Positions 43,906 to 52,213 of a stretch of DNA of 64,000 nucleotides are shown here, one piece after another. The DNA comes from Miltoncostaea sp050250915. Its GTDB lineage: Bacteria; Actinomycetota; Thermoleophilia; Miltoncostaeales; Miltoncostaeaceae. Both the position numbers and the translations under genes were made by a program. A model generated the notes under the pieces. The model had not been told where the DNA came from, did no database searches, and saw only the letters and a program-made list of their open reading frames with translations. The stretch lies in assembly GCA_050250915.1 (NCBI GenBank), contig JBFWNT010000012.1, forward strand, positions 1 through 64,000, read 5' to 3'. The first letter of the stretch is position 1, and every line of letters begins with the position of its first letter.

Positions 43906-44377
43906 ACGCGGCCAGCGCGCGGTCGCCCAGCAGGCGCGGCATGTCCAGCAGCACCACCAGGCGGCCCTCCAGCTTGGCGACGGCCTGGAGGTAGTCGCCG
44001 TCGCCGGCGCCCTCCGGGGCGGGCTCGCACTGCTCGGCGTCCACCGTCAGCACCTCGCGGACCTCGTCCACCACGACGCCCACCACCATCGTCGCCATCT
44101 CGACGATGACGATCTTCGCTTCCTCGGGGCGGCCGCCGCCCATGCCGAAGCGGGCGCGGAGGTCGACCACCGGGATGATCCGGCCGCGGAGGTTGATGAC
44201 GCCCTCCACGTGGAACGGGCTGCCCGGGATCGGCCGCGGGGCGCTGTAGCGGATGATCTCCTGGACCAGCGTGATCGGGATGCCGTACTCCTCCTCGCCG
44301 AGGGAGAACACGACCAGCTGATGCGCGAGGGCCTCGCCCTCGGCCGTCGCCACGCCCTTCTCGTCCGCGCCGTCCAT
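43904..44377 (-). CDS. CheW-like chemotaxis adaptor protein
   Basis: A 157-residue CheW-domain protein. After an acidic start, QLVVFSLGEEEYGIPITLVQEII, in part, is the first beta element, and FHVEGVINLRGRIIPVVDLRARFGM the conserved centre. A VDEVREVL helix and LLDMPRLL end follow. It would couple receptors to a CheA kinase or act as a scaffold, yet no cheA, cheY or receptor gene lies in the window. ATG at 44377 has GGAGGCGG upstream. Confidence 0.9.
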   Translation of the reverse strand: MDGADEKGVATAEGEALAHQLVVFSLGEEEYGIPITLVQEIIRYSAPRPIPGSPFHVEGVINLRGRIIPVVDLRARFGMGGGRPEEAKIVIVEMATMVVGVVVDEVREVLTVDAEQCEPAPEGAGDGDYLQAVAKLEGRLVVLLDMPRLLGDRALAA

Positions 44378-44477
44378 CCGATCCGCCTCCGTCTGGTGGG
44401 GGTCCTGAGTGCGTATCGGCGGGGGCGCCGCCCGATTGAGCGCGCGGCCCTCGGCGGGCGGCTGATACATTCGCGTC

Positions 44478-44562
44478 ACCAGGGGAGCTGCCGACGGCGG
44501 CTGAGAGGAGGCGGAGGCCTCGACCCTCGAACCTGATCTGGGTAATGCCAGCGAAGGGAGAC
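44478..44562 (+). promoter_or_regulatory. TPP riboswitch (THI element)
   Basis: The conserved THI-box pieces appear in order: GGGGAGC, GGCTGAGAGG near 44509-44518, ACCCTCGAACCTGATC near 44523-44538, and GGGTAATGCCAGCGAAGGGA near 44540-44559. Thiamine pyrophosphate binding should fold the 3' strand. The AAGGGA of that strand is about 10-13 nt before the thiL ATG and probably serves as its ribosome site, which predicts translational control. A TACATT box at 44466-44471 could be the -10. Confidence 0.93.
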
Positions 44563-44569
44563 GGGCTCC

Positions 44570-45541
44570 ATGTCGGAGCTGGCGATCATCGAGCGGATCA
44601 CCGCACGGAACCCGGTCCGGGCCGGGACGCTCCTCGGCATCGGGGACGACGCCGCCGTGCTCGACCTGCGCGGCCGCGCGGTCGTGACCCACGACATGCT
44701 CGTCGACGGGGTCCACTTCCGGCGGGCCACAACCGGTCTGCGCGACCTGGGCTGGAAGGCCCTGGCGGTGAACCTTTCCGACCTCGCGGCGATGGGCGCC
44801 GAGCCGGTCGCGGCGCTCGTGGGGCTCGGCCTGCCCGCGGGGGCCCTCGCGGACGGCGACATCGACGACCTCTACGCCGGGATGGACGACCTGGCCGCCC
44901 CGCTCGGTGTCACGGTGGCCGGGGGCGATGTCACCTCCAGCCCGGTCCTGGTGCTCGGCGTGACCGCCGTGGGCCGCGTGGTGCCCGGCGTCGAGCCGGT
45001 CCGGCGCGCGGGCGCCCGCCGCGGCGACCTGCTGTGCGTCACGGGCACCCTCGGCGCGGCGGCGGCGGGCCTGCGCCTGCTTGACGAGCCGGCCCTCCTG
45101 CCCGCGCTGCAGGCGCGCGGCGCGCTCGTGGCCGCGCAGCGCCGTCCCCGGCCGCGCCTGGCGGCGGGGCGTCAATTGGCGCATGGCGGCGCCTCGGCGA
45201 TGATGGACCTGTCCGACGGCCTGGTCCTCGACGCCCGACGGCTGGCCGCGGCGAGCGGCCTGCGGGCCCGGATCGACCTGGCGGACCTCCCCGTCGCCGA
45301 CGGGGTGGCCGAGGTGGCCGCCGCCGCCGGGATCGATGCCGCCGACCTGGCCGCGGCGGGCGGGGAGGACTACGAGCTGCTGGCGGCGCTTCCGCCCGCC
45401 GCCGTCGACGCCTGCCGGGCGGCCCTCGACGTGCCGTTGACGGTGATCGGCCGCCTGGAGGCGGGCAGCGGGGTGGTGCTGCGCGCCCCCGACGGCGCCC
45501 CCTGGGAGCCGGGTGCGGGCGGGTGGGTCCATGCCGTCTGA
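44570..45541 (+). CDS. thiL: Thiamine-monophosphate kinase
   Basis: ThiL phosphorylates thiamine monophosphate to TPP. The 323-residue protein has LLGIGDDAAVLD, THDMLVDGVHF, NLSDLAAMGAEP, GGDVTSSP and SAMMDLSDGL, the family's metal- and ATP-binding segments, and GGEDYELL near the C terminus. It sits directly under the TPP riboswitch. The stop overlaps the ABC ATPase start by 11 nt, so thiL heads the operon thiL-ATPase-permease-binding protein. GRQLAHGGAS includes a single dispersed-palindrome arm. Confidence 0.95.
   Translation: MSELAIIERITARNPVRAGTLLGIGDDAAVLDLRGRAVVTHDMLVDGVHFRRATTGLRDLGWKALAVNLSDLAAMGAEPVAALVGLGLPAGALADGDIDDLYAGMDDLAAPLGVTVAGGDVTSSPVLVLGVTAVGRVVPGVEPVRRAGARRGDLLCVTGTLGAAAAGLRLLDEPALLPALQARGALVAAQRRPRPRLAAGRQLAHGGASAMMDLSDGLVLDARRLAAASGLRARIDLADLPVADGVAEVAAAAGIDAADLAAAGGEDYELLAALPPAAVDACRAALDVPLTVIGRLEAGSGVVLRAPDGAPWEPGAGGWVHAV
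45169..45185. repeat. Single arm in thiL
   Basis: GCGTCAATTGGCGCATG carries the core with one change and the CATG flank, encoding Arg-Gln-Leu-Ala-His. Confidence 0.5.
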
Positions 45542-46301
45542 CGCGGCCCCCGCCGTGGAGGCGCGCGGCGTGACGCTGCGGCTCGGCGAGGTCGAGGTGC
45601 TCGACCGCGTCGACCTGCGCGTGGCGCCCGGCGAGATCGTCGCGCTCGTGGGCCCGTCGGGGTGCGGCAAGAGCACGCTGCTGTCGGTGCTCGCCGGGCT
45701 GATCGAGCCGGACGCCGGCGAGATCCTGCTCGACGGCCGGCAGGCACCGTCGCGCCTCGGCACGCTCACGCTGATGCCGCAGCGGGACGCCCTGCTCCCG
45801 TGGCGCACCCTGGAGGACAACGTGGCGCTGGCCGCCGCCCTGGCGGGCGTGCCCGCGGACGAGGCGGCCCGGTCGGCGCGGGCGGCCCTCGCCCGGTTCG
45901 GTCTCTCGGAGTTCGGCGAGCACTACCCCCACGCCCTCTCCGGCGGCATGCGCCAGCGCGGCGCCCTGGCGCGGACGCTGATGTCGGGCGCGCGGGCCTG
46001 GCTGCTCGACGAGCCGTTCGGCGCCCTCGACGCGCTCACCCGCGCCGACCTGCAGGGCGTGCTGGGGGCGACGTGGGCCGAGCGCCGCCCCACCGCGGTG
46101 CTGGTGACCCACGACCTGGACGAGGCGCTGCTGATCGGCGACCGCGTGCTGGTCGCGTGTCCGCGGCCGATGCGGATCGTGGACGAGATCGCGGTCGACC
46201 TTCCCCGCCCCCGCGACCTCGACGACACGGTCGGCCCGGAGTTCGCGGCGCTGCGCGCGCGGCTGCTGGGCGCCCTGCGGGCCTCGGGGGCGCTGGCGTG
46301 A
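45531..46301 (+). CDS. thiZ: ABC transporter ATPase for thiamine pyrimidine uptake
   Basis: A 256-residue importer ATPase: Walker A GPSGCGKST (41-49), the Q-loop MPQRDALLPWRT, signature LSGGMRQR, Walker B AWLLDEPFGALD and switch His in LVTHDLDEAL. It belongs to the nitrate/taurine/HMP group. Position under the TPP riboswitch and next to a Thi5/NMT1-like binding protein suggests uptake of the pyrimidine precursor (ThiZ role). ATG at 45531 lies inside the thiL 3' end. Confidence 0.9.
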   Translation: MPSDAAPAVEARGVTLRLGEVEVLDRVDLRVAPGEIVALVGPSGCGKSTLLSVLAGLIEPDAGEILLDGRQAPSRLGTLTLMPQRDALLPWRTLEDNVALAAALAGVPADEAARSARAALARFGLSEFGEHYPHALSGGMRQRGALARTLMSGARAWLLDEPFGALDALTRADLQGVLGATWAERRPTAVLVTHDLDEALLIGDRVLVACPRPMRIVDEIAVDLPRPRDLDDTVGPEFAALRARLLGALRASGALA

Positions 46302-47131
46302 GCACGGCCGGGCGTCTCGCCACCACCGCCGCGGAGCAGGCGGCCCCGCCGCGCCGTTCCCGGCGCTGGGCGCGCCGGCTGCCGCTCCTGCTGCTGCCCC
46401 TCCTCGCCCTGCTGGCCTGGCAGATGGCGATCTGGCTGGCGTCGCCGCGGCCCTGGCTGCTGCCGTCGCCGGGGGACGTCGGCGAGGTCCTCTGGGACGA
46501 CCGCGACCGCCTCTGGTTCCACGCCCAGGCCACGATCATGGAGGCCGCCGTCGGGTTCGCGCTCGCCGCCGTGATCGGCCTGGGGCTGGCGATCCTGATC
46601 ACCCGCTCCCGCGTCGCCGAGCACGCCCTCTACCCGTGGCTGGTGGCGAGCCAGGCAATCCCCATCCTGGCTGTCGCGCCGCTGGTGGCCATCTGGCTCG
46701 ACTACGGCACGGCCCAGGTGATGGTGGCCTTCGTGATCGCGTTCTTCCCGGTGGTCGTGACCGGCGTGGACGGGCTCCGCGGGGTCGACCCCGAGCTGGA
46801 GCGGGCGGTGCGGACGCTCGGCGCCTCCCCGTCGTGGACGTTCCGACGGGTGACGCTGCCGGCGGCGATGCCCACCATCTTCTCCGGCCTGCGCATGGCC
46901 GCCGTCTTCGCCGTGACGGGCGCGGTGGTGGCCGAGTACGTCGGCGCGGACCGTGGCCTCGGCTACCTCTCCGAGTTCTCGACCGCGCAGTTCGCCACGG
47001 CCCGCAGCTTCGCCGCGATCGTCCTGCTGGCGGTGATCGGGATGGCGTTCTTCGGCCTCGTCGGCCTCGCCGAGCGCCTGGTCCTCCCCCACCGCCGCCA
47101 CCCCTCCCGACCCACATGGAGACGCCGATGA
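46298..47131 (+). CDS. thiX: ABC transporter permease for thiamine pyrimidine uptake
   Basis: A 277-residue membrane protein with six helices and the EAA-type loop ERAVRTLGASPSWTFRRVTLP, in part, which contacts the ATPase. It is of the SsuC/TauC/ThiX type. GTG overlaps the ATPase stop (GTGA). As above, the substrate is inferred from the riboswitch and the binding protein. Confidence 0.9.
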   Translation: MSTAGRLATTAAEQAAPPRRSRRWARRLPLLLLPLLALLAWQMAIWLASPRPWLLPSPGDVGEVLWDDRDRLWFHAQATIMEAAVGFALAAVIGLGLAILITRSRVAEHALYPWLVASQAIPILAVAPLVAIWLDYGTAQVMVAFVIAFFPVVVTGVDGLRGVDPELERAVRTLGASPSWTFRRVTLPAAMPTIFSGLRMAAVFAVTGAVVAEYVGADRGLGYLSEFSTAQFATARSFAAIVLLAVIGMAFFGLVGLAERLVLPHRRHPSRPTWRRR

Positions 47132-48129
47132 CCCCCCGACGCGCCCTCGCCCTGATCGTCGTCGCCGTCGCGGTCCTGGCCGTCGTGGCCGGCTGCGGCG
47201 GCGACGACGGGAGCGGGGACCCCGGGCGGCAGTCCGCCCGCCTCATCCTGGACTGGTTCCCCAACACCGACCACGCCGGCATCTACGGCGCCATCGACGA
47301 GGGCTTCTTCGCGGACGAGGGCGTCACGGTGACGCCGGAGGTGCCGAGCGACCCGTCGGCGGCGCTGAAGCGGCTGGCCGCCGGCCGCGCCGAGTTCGCG
47401 ATCTCCTACGAGCCCGAGGTGCTGATCGCGCGGTCGGAGGGGGTCCCGGTCGTCGCGGTCGGCGCCATCGTCACCCGCCCGCTGAACGCGGTGATCTACC
47501 GCACCGACCGCATCTCCGGCGCCGACGACCTGGAGGGCAAGACCGTCGGCGCGGCGGGGCTGCCGTCGGACCGGCCGCTCCTGGACGCGGTGGTGCGCGA
47601 CGGCGGCGGCGACCCGGCGAAGGTCAACGTGAAGAACGTCGGCTACAACCTGAGCCCGGCGCTCGCCGCCGGCAAGGTGGACGCGATCATCGGCGCGTAC
47701 TGGAACATCGAGCTGGTCGATCTGGAGCGACAGGGCCAGCCGGTCGCCGCGCTGAAGCTCGACGAGCACGGGGTGCCGACGTACGACGAGCTGGTGGTCG
47801 TCACGAGCGACACGGTGGCGCGCGACAAGCCGGAGCTGGTGCGGGCGTTCCTGCGGGGGCTCCAGAAGGGGCAGGACTGGGCCGCCACCGACGAGTCGGG
47901 CGCCGTGGAGCACCTGCTCGACGCGAACAAGGACCTGGACAAGGACACGGTGCAGGCGCAGCTGCACGAGACCGCGCCGGTGCTCTCCCCGTCCGACGTG
48001 CCGACCCTGAGCGTCGACCCGGCGCAGTGGAAGGCGTTCGCGGCGTGGATGACGGCGAACGGCCTGCTCACCAAGCCGGTCGACGCGTCCGCCGCGGTGA
48101 CCGACCGCTTCCTGCCGGAGGACCGCTGA
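47128..48129 (+). CDS. thiY: Thiamine-pyrimidine-binding lipoprotein (NMT1/THI5-like)
   Basis: A 333-residue solute-binding lipoprotein. The signal peptide ends in the lipobox VVAGC. The mature part begins with LILDWFPNTDHAGIYGAIDEGFF, in part, the hallmark of ThiY-type proteins that bind formylaminopyrimidine or HMP. AEFAISYEPEV and IGAYWNIE are other family segments. ATG at 47128 has GGAG 6 nt upstream; the in-frame ATG at 47116 is an alternative. The gene completes the riboswitch operon. Confidence 0.92.
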   Translation: MTPRRALALIVVAVAVLAVVAGCGGDDGSGDPGRQSARLILDWFPNTDHAGIYGAIDEGFFADEGVTVTPEVPSDPSAALKRLAAGRAEFAISYEPEVLIARSEGVPVVAVGAIVTRPLNAVIYRTDRISGADDLEGKTVGAAGLPSDRPLLDAVVRDGGGDPAKVNVKNVGYNLSPALAAGKVDAIIGAYWNIELVDLERQGQPVAALKLDEHGVPTYDELVVVTSDTVARDKPELVRAFLRGLQKGQDWAATDESGAVEHLLDANKDLDKDTVQAQLHETAPVLSPSDVPTLSVDPAQWKAFAAWMTANGLLTKPVDASAAVTDRFLPEDR

Positions 48130-48151
48130 GCCGGTCCTCCGGCGCCGACCG

Positions 48152-48595
48152 CTACCAGGAGCAGCCCGGGCCGCAGGTCCGCGTGATCGTGGGGACCGCG
48201 TTGGCGTCCTTCACGAGGGTGAAGGTCTGGCCGCTGGGCGTCGTGGTGGTGAGGGTGTAGCCGGCGTCGCTGAGGGCGGTCACCGAGATGGCGTTCCCGG
48301 TGGTGGTCGCGCCCGCGGCCGTCTGCCAGGCCACGTTCGGCTCGACCTCGTGGAGCTTCGCGGTCGTGACCGCGGCATAGCCCACGTCCACCGACGCCGA
48401 CTCGATCGCGCTGGCCCCGGAGCGCAGCAGCGACTGCGCGGCGCCGCCCTGGGCCTTCTCCCGCTGGCCGAGCACGGCCGGGATGAGGATGGCCGCGAGG
48501 AGGCCGATGATGATGGTGACGACCAGCACCTCGACGAACGTCACGCCCTGCTGGGTGGTGCGGCTCCCCGCCAGCCTGCGCATGCGGCGCTTCAT
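48152..48595 (-). CDS. Type IV prepilin-like protein
   Basis: A 147-residue pseudopilin or pilin. A basic leader (about 1-17) ends in QQG, the prepilin-peptidase site, followed by VTFVEVLVVTIIIGLLAAIL with Glu at position +5 of the mature protein. The rest is a small beta-rich domain ending in a CGPGC pair. ATG at 48595 has GGAGGT upstream. No pilus assembly genes are nearby, so it is a solitary subunit here. It is convergent with the thiY gene. Confidence 0.9.
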   Translation of the reverse strand: MKRRMRRLAGSRTTQQGVTFVEVLVVTIIIGLLAAILIPAVLGQREKAQGGAAQSLLRSGASAIESASVDVGYAAVTTAKLHEVEPNVAWQTAAGATTTGNAISVTALSDAGYTLTTTTPSGQTFTLVKDANAVPTITRTCGPGCSW

Positions 48596-49199
48596 CGCTC
48601 GGACCTCCGTGTCGCGTCTCGTTCGTCCCGTCCTGCACGATCACCGTACGGCCGGCGTCGTCCCCGGCCACCGGTCCCTCGGACGGGGCGCCGCCCCCCG
48701 GTGGTATGGGCCCCGCCCCGGACCCCCGGGGCCCGTCGGTGAGCCACCGCCCCTCGGCGAACCAGCGCTGCATGGTCCGGACGCTGGGCGCGTGCGCGTG
48801 GTCGGGCGCGTGGCGCTCCCGCAGCGCGGCGATCACGGGGGCGGCGGGCTCGCCGAGGGCCCACCGCGCCTCGGCCTCCCGCCGGAGCTCGGGCCAGGCA
48901 TACGACCCCGGCCGCGGGGCCGGTGCACGCGGCAGAACCCGCTGCCGATGCGACATCAGCAGGCGGTGCCGCGCGGCCGTCATGCAGCCCGCCGCGTTCC
49001 AGACGCCTGATAACGAGACGACGAAATCCCGCCCCGCGCGGCTCCTGAGGAACTCCGGTGACCGGTGCTCCTCGCAGAGCCAGACCGAGATCCCGAACGG
49101 CAGGCGCAGCCGCTCGCGCGGCCCCGACCCCGGCCCCATGCAGATCGCGCACGGCGGCCGGCTCCCCATCCCCCGGGCCTTGTACAACGTCCTCGCCAT
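48592..49199 (-). CDS. Zinc-ribbon/HTH-like protein with unresolved 3' end
   Basis: From ATG at 49199 the frame encodes a protein with a CxxC and CxxH pair (CAICMGPGSG and LCEEHRSPEF), then AGRDFVVSLSGVWNAAGCMTA, and a helix-turn-helix-like end (VIAALRERH, SVRTMQRWFAEGRW). It looks like a small DNA-binding protein with a zinc knuckle. After about residue 155 the frame becomes Gly/Pro-rich and stays open through the pilin gene to 47643, out of frame with it. A stop that overlaps the pilin ATG (48592-48594) exists only in another frame. I suspect a frameshift near the C6 or C5 runs at 48694-48699 and 48723-48727, so the given end is a guess. Confidence 0.5.
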
Positions 49200-49277
49200 G
49201 GATGGATCGTGCGCCGCCGGCCTCACACGGCGCAGCACCCTTCTGCGCCGAGGCCGCACCGGCCCCGTCACGGGGGG

Positions 49278-49319
49278 TGCGACACTTGGCGTCCCCCACG
49301 GACGTCGATTGACGCATCC
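49278..49319. repeat. Full two-arm dispersed palindrome, copy 3
   Basis: Arms CGACACTTGGCG and CGTCGATTGACG followed by CATC, 11-nt spacer, 23 bp between centres. It is 31 nt after the stop of the ftsH-like gene on the minus strand. The left arm is the most diverged. Confidence 0.7.
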
Positions 49320-49349
49320 GGGACCGCGGGGGCCGCCCCCCCCGGCGCC

Positions 49350-51182
49350 TCAGGCGGGGATGGGACCCGTGGGGTCGAGCCGGCGGGCGGCGGGGCGGGG
49401 GCCGAGGAGGGTGGCGAGGTCGTCGCGCTCCAGGGCCTCGGACTCCAGCAGGGCATCCGCGGAGCGGTGGAGCAGGTCGCGATGCTCCTCGAGGATCCGG
49501 GTGGCGGTGGTGAAGGCGTCGTCGAGGAGGCCGCGGGTGGCCCTCTCGGTGCGCTCGGCGGTCTCCGCGACATCCGCGCCGGGGAGGCCGATCGCCAGGC
49601 TCGCGGTGGTGGTGGGCGCGCCCATGCCCAGCTCCCCGACCATCCGGCGGGCGAGGGCGGCGGCGCGGCTCAGGTCGTCGGCGGCGCCGCTGGTGAACTC
49701 GCCGAACACCATCTCCTCGGCCGCGCGGCCGGCCATCATCATCGCCAGGCGCTCCACGCACTCCTGCCGCGTCGCCAGGAACTTGTCCTCCGCCGGCAGC
49801 GCGATCGTCACGCCCAGCGCCTGCCCCTGCGGGATCACCGTCACGCGCTCCACGTCGTCGCACAGCGGGCTCATGTGGCCCACGATCGCGTGGCCCATCT
49901 CGTGGTACGCCACCAGCAGCCGCTCGTCGTCCGACAGCAGCCGGCCGCGGCGCTCAGGGCCGGCCGCCAAGCGCATCAGGGCCTTGCGGAAATGCGGGAG
50001 GGAGAGCGCGTCGGCGCCCCCCCGGGCCGCCTCGAACGACGCCTCGTTGCACAGCGCCGCCAGGTCCGCCCCGGCCATGCCGACCGTGAACGCCGCGATG
50101 GCCGCGGAATCGGTCCCCGGGGCCAGCGGACGCCCGCGCAGGTGGACGTCGAGGATCTCCCGGCGCGCCTCCCGGCCCGGCAGGCCCACCGCGATCTTCC
50201 GGTCGAAACGCCCGGAGCGGACGAGGGCGGGATCCAGGTCGGCGAGGCGGTTCGTCGACGCCAGCACCACCACCGGCTTGTGCTCATCGATTGCGAAACC
50301 GTCCATCTCCGCGAGCAACTGGTCGAGCGTCTGCTCCCGTTCGCCCGCCGAGGCGTGGCCCGTGCGGCGCCCGCCGACCGCGTCGATCTCGTCGATGTAG
50401 ACCACCGCCGGCGCCGCCTTGCGCGCCGCGGCGAACAGCGCCCTCACGCGCTTGGAGCCGAGGCCGGAGTAGACCTCCACGAACTCGGAGGCCGAGGCGC
50501 TGAAGAACGGCACGCCCGCCTCGCCGGCGACGGCGCGCGCGAGCAGGGTCTTCCCGGTGCCGGGGGGGCCGTGGAGGATGATGCCGCGCGGCAGCGTCGC
50601 GCCCACCCGCTCGAAGCGCTCGGGCTCGCTGAGCACCTCCGCGATCTCCGCCACCTCGTCGCGGATCTCGTCGACGCCGGCCACGTCCGCGAACCGGACC
50701 GGCGACCGCACGGCCCGCACCTGCTGCTTGAAGCGTGCGCCGCCCGCCATGCGCAGCGCGAGGGCCGACACGATGACCAGGCCGGCCAACAGGATCAGCG
50801 GACCCCACGTCTGCACCCACCCCTCGACGTCGAACCCGCCGCCCCCCGCCGGGGTGCCGGCGGCGTCGGTGGCCGGCTGGGCCACGCGCAGCGGCACGCC
50901 GCCCTGGCGCGCCGACTCGATGACCCGCTCGATGAGCGAGGCGGGGAGGGCCGTGGCCCGGTCGGTCCCCTTCAGCGTGACCGTGAGGGTGGTGGCGCCG
51001 GGCGTGGCCTCGAGGGTCGCGGACGTCGCCGCCCCCGACTCGAGCATGTCCAGCGCCGTCGACAGCGGGATCGGCGTCGGCTGCGGCGGAGCGGGCTCCG
51101 CCATCGCACGCCCGGCGACCGCATGCACCGCCGCCACCACGGCGGCGAGCACGATCACGAATCTCAGCGTTCGCCACACCAT
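49350..51182 (-). CDS. ftsH: FtsH-family ATP-dependent zinc metalloprotease
   Basis: A 610-residue membrane AAA protease that degrades membrane and soluble proteins. N-terminal membrane helix (about 5-25), an extracytoplasmic domain, a second helix (about 127-147), then the AAA module: Walker A GPPGTGKT (203-210), Walker B AVVYIDEID and the second region of homology RSGRFDRKIAV. The M41 protease site is YHEMGHAIVG (HEMGH about 427-431). The pore loop, usually FVEMFVGVG, reads FVEVYSGLG (232-240). ATG at 51182 follows GGGAGGT. It may be a second FtsH paralogue, since pore and N-terminal parts diverge. Confidence 0.92.
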   Translation of the reverse strand: MVWRTLRFVIVLAAVVAAVHAVAGRAMAEPAPPQPTPIPLSTALDMLESGAATSATLEATPGATTLTVTLKGTDRATALPASLIERVIESARQGGVPLRVAQPATDAAGTPAGGGGFDVEGWVQTWGPLILLAGLVIVSALALRMAGGARFKQQVRAVRSPVRFADVAGVDEIRDEVAEIAEVLSEPERFERVGATLPRGIILHGPPGTGKTLLARAVAGEAGVPFFSASASEFVEVYSGLGSKRVRALFAAARKAAPAVVYIDEIDAVGGRRTGHASAGEREQTLDQLLAEMDGFAIDEHKPVVVLASTNRLADLDPALVRSGRFDRKIAVGLPGREARREILDVHLRGRPLAPGTDSAAIAAFTVGMAGADLAALCNEASFEAARGGADALSLPHFRKALMRLAAGPERRGRLLSDDERLLVAYHEMGHAIVGHMSPLCDDVERVTVIPQGQALGVTIALPAEDKFLATRQECVERLAMMMAGRAAEEMVFGEFTSGAADDLSRAAALARRMVGELGMGAPTTTASLAIGLPGADVAETAERTERATRGLLDDAFTTATRILEEHRDLLHRSADALLESEALERDDLATLLGPRPAARRLDPTGPIPA

Positions 51183-51301
51183 GCTCTGACCTCCCTGTCG
51201 TCCTGACGGAGTTCAGGAAAGCGCGCGGCGCCCCGCCCCGATACCGACGCTCGGACGGCCCCGGAGCCCCCCGTCCGGCGGGGGCCGGTACCATCGGTCC
51301 C

Positions 51302-51646
51302 GTGGAGATGGGCCGGGACGAGTTCGAGCAGCTGGTGGCGGACGTCCTCGACACCGTCCCTGAGCCGTTCGCCTCGGCGTTCGAGGAGGTGGCGGTGACG
51401 GTGGAGGAGCGCGTCCCACCGGGGTCGCGCCCGCTGTACGGCCTCTACACCGGCGTCCCGCTCAGCGAGGGGATGCTGCCGTCCGGGATGCTCCCCGCCC
51501 ACATCGCGATCTACATGCACCCGCTGCTCGACCACCACCACACGTACGCGGACGTGGCGGAGCAGGTGCGGATCACCGTGCTCCACGAGCTGGCGCACCA
51601 CCTGGGCTTCGGGGAGGACCGCCTCGAGGAGCTGGGATACGGATGA
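51302..51646 (+). CDS. Zincin-like metallopeptidase-family protein
   Basis: A 114-residue minimal zincin (DUF1025-type). The motif is TVLHELAHHLGFGEDRLEELGY, in part, with HExxH at about 97-101 and the family-specific downstream Glu/Asp. PLYGLYTGVPL and HIAIYMHPLLD are also family-typical. Proteolytic activity has been assumed but not shown for most members. GTG at 51302 is 7 nt after TACCAT (51289-51294). It overlaps the nitroreductase start. Confidence 0.9.
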   Translation: MEMGRDEFEQLVADVLDTVPEPFASAFEEVAVTVEERVPPGSRPLYGLYTGVPLSEGMLPSGMLPAHIAIYMHPLLDHHHTYADVAEQVRITVLHELAHHLGFGEDRLEELGYG

Positions 51647-52149
51647 GCGACGGCGACGCCGTCCTCCGCGCCATCCGCACCCGCCGCAGCGTCGGCAAGG
51701 TCAGCCAGGAGCCCCTTCCGCGCGCGCTGATCGAGGAGTTGATCCAGGCCGCCGCCTCCGCGCCGAACCACCGCCTGACGGCGCCGTGGCGCTTCATCGT
51801 GCTGACCGGGGATGCGCGCGGCGAGGTGTGGGAGCGTCTGGAGCGCGCGCCGGTGGTGGTCGCCTGCGTCGTGCATCCCGGTGAGGACCCGGTCGAGGCC
51901 CGCGAGGACCGCGACGCCGTCGCCGCAGCCATCGAGAACCTGCTGCTCGCCGCCCACGCGCGCGGCCTGGGCGCCATGTGGCGCACCGGCGCCGCCGCCG
52001 ACGATCCTGCGGTGCTCGCCCGGCTCGGCCTCGAGGACGGGGAGGCCGTCGTCGGGTTCGTGTACATCGGGAGGCTTCTGGCGCCGCCCCCGGAGCAGGG
52101 GCCGCCGCGTCGTCCGGTGACCGAGCTCACCACCTGGCGCGGCTGGTGA
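51643..52149 (+). CDS. Nitroreductase-family protein
   Basis: A 168-residue flavin (FMN)-dependent oxidoreductase. AIRTRRSVGKV is the phosphate-binding start, and AASAPNHRLTAPWRFIVLTG the cofactor loop. A shortened central part and a C-terminal GFVYIG follow, as in the smaller BluB/YdjA-like members. ATG overlaps the metallopeptidase stop (ATGA). Substrate is not known. Confidence 0.88.
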   Translation: MSDGDAVLRAIRTRRSVGKVSQEPLPRALIEELIQAAASAPNHRLTAPWRFIVLTGDARGEVWERLERAPVVVACVVHPGEDPVEAREDRDAVAAAIENLLLAAHARGLGAMWRTGAAADDPAVLARLGLEDGEAVVGFVYIGRLLAPPPEQGPPRRPVTELTTWRGW

Positions 52150-52152
52150 GCC

Positions 52153-52194
52153 GATGCGTCAATTGGCGTCGACGGTGGACGCCAATTGACGCAT
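52153..52194. repeat. Full two-arm dispersed palindrome, copy 4
   Basis: Arms CGTCAATTGGCG (with GATG) and CGCCAATTGACG (followed by CATG), 11-nt spacer, 23 bp between centres. It starts 4 nt after the nitroreductase stop and ends 20 nt before the convergent npdG stop, filling the gap. Confidence 0.85.
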
Positions 52195-52213
52195 GGCCCA
52201 CGCGACGGAGGGG

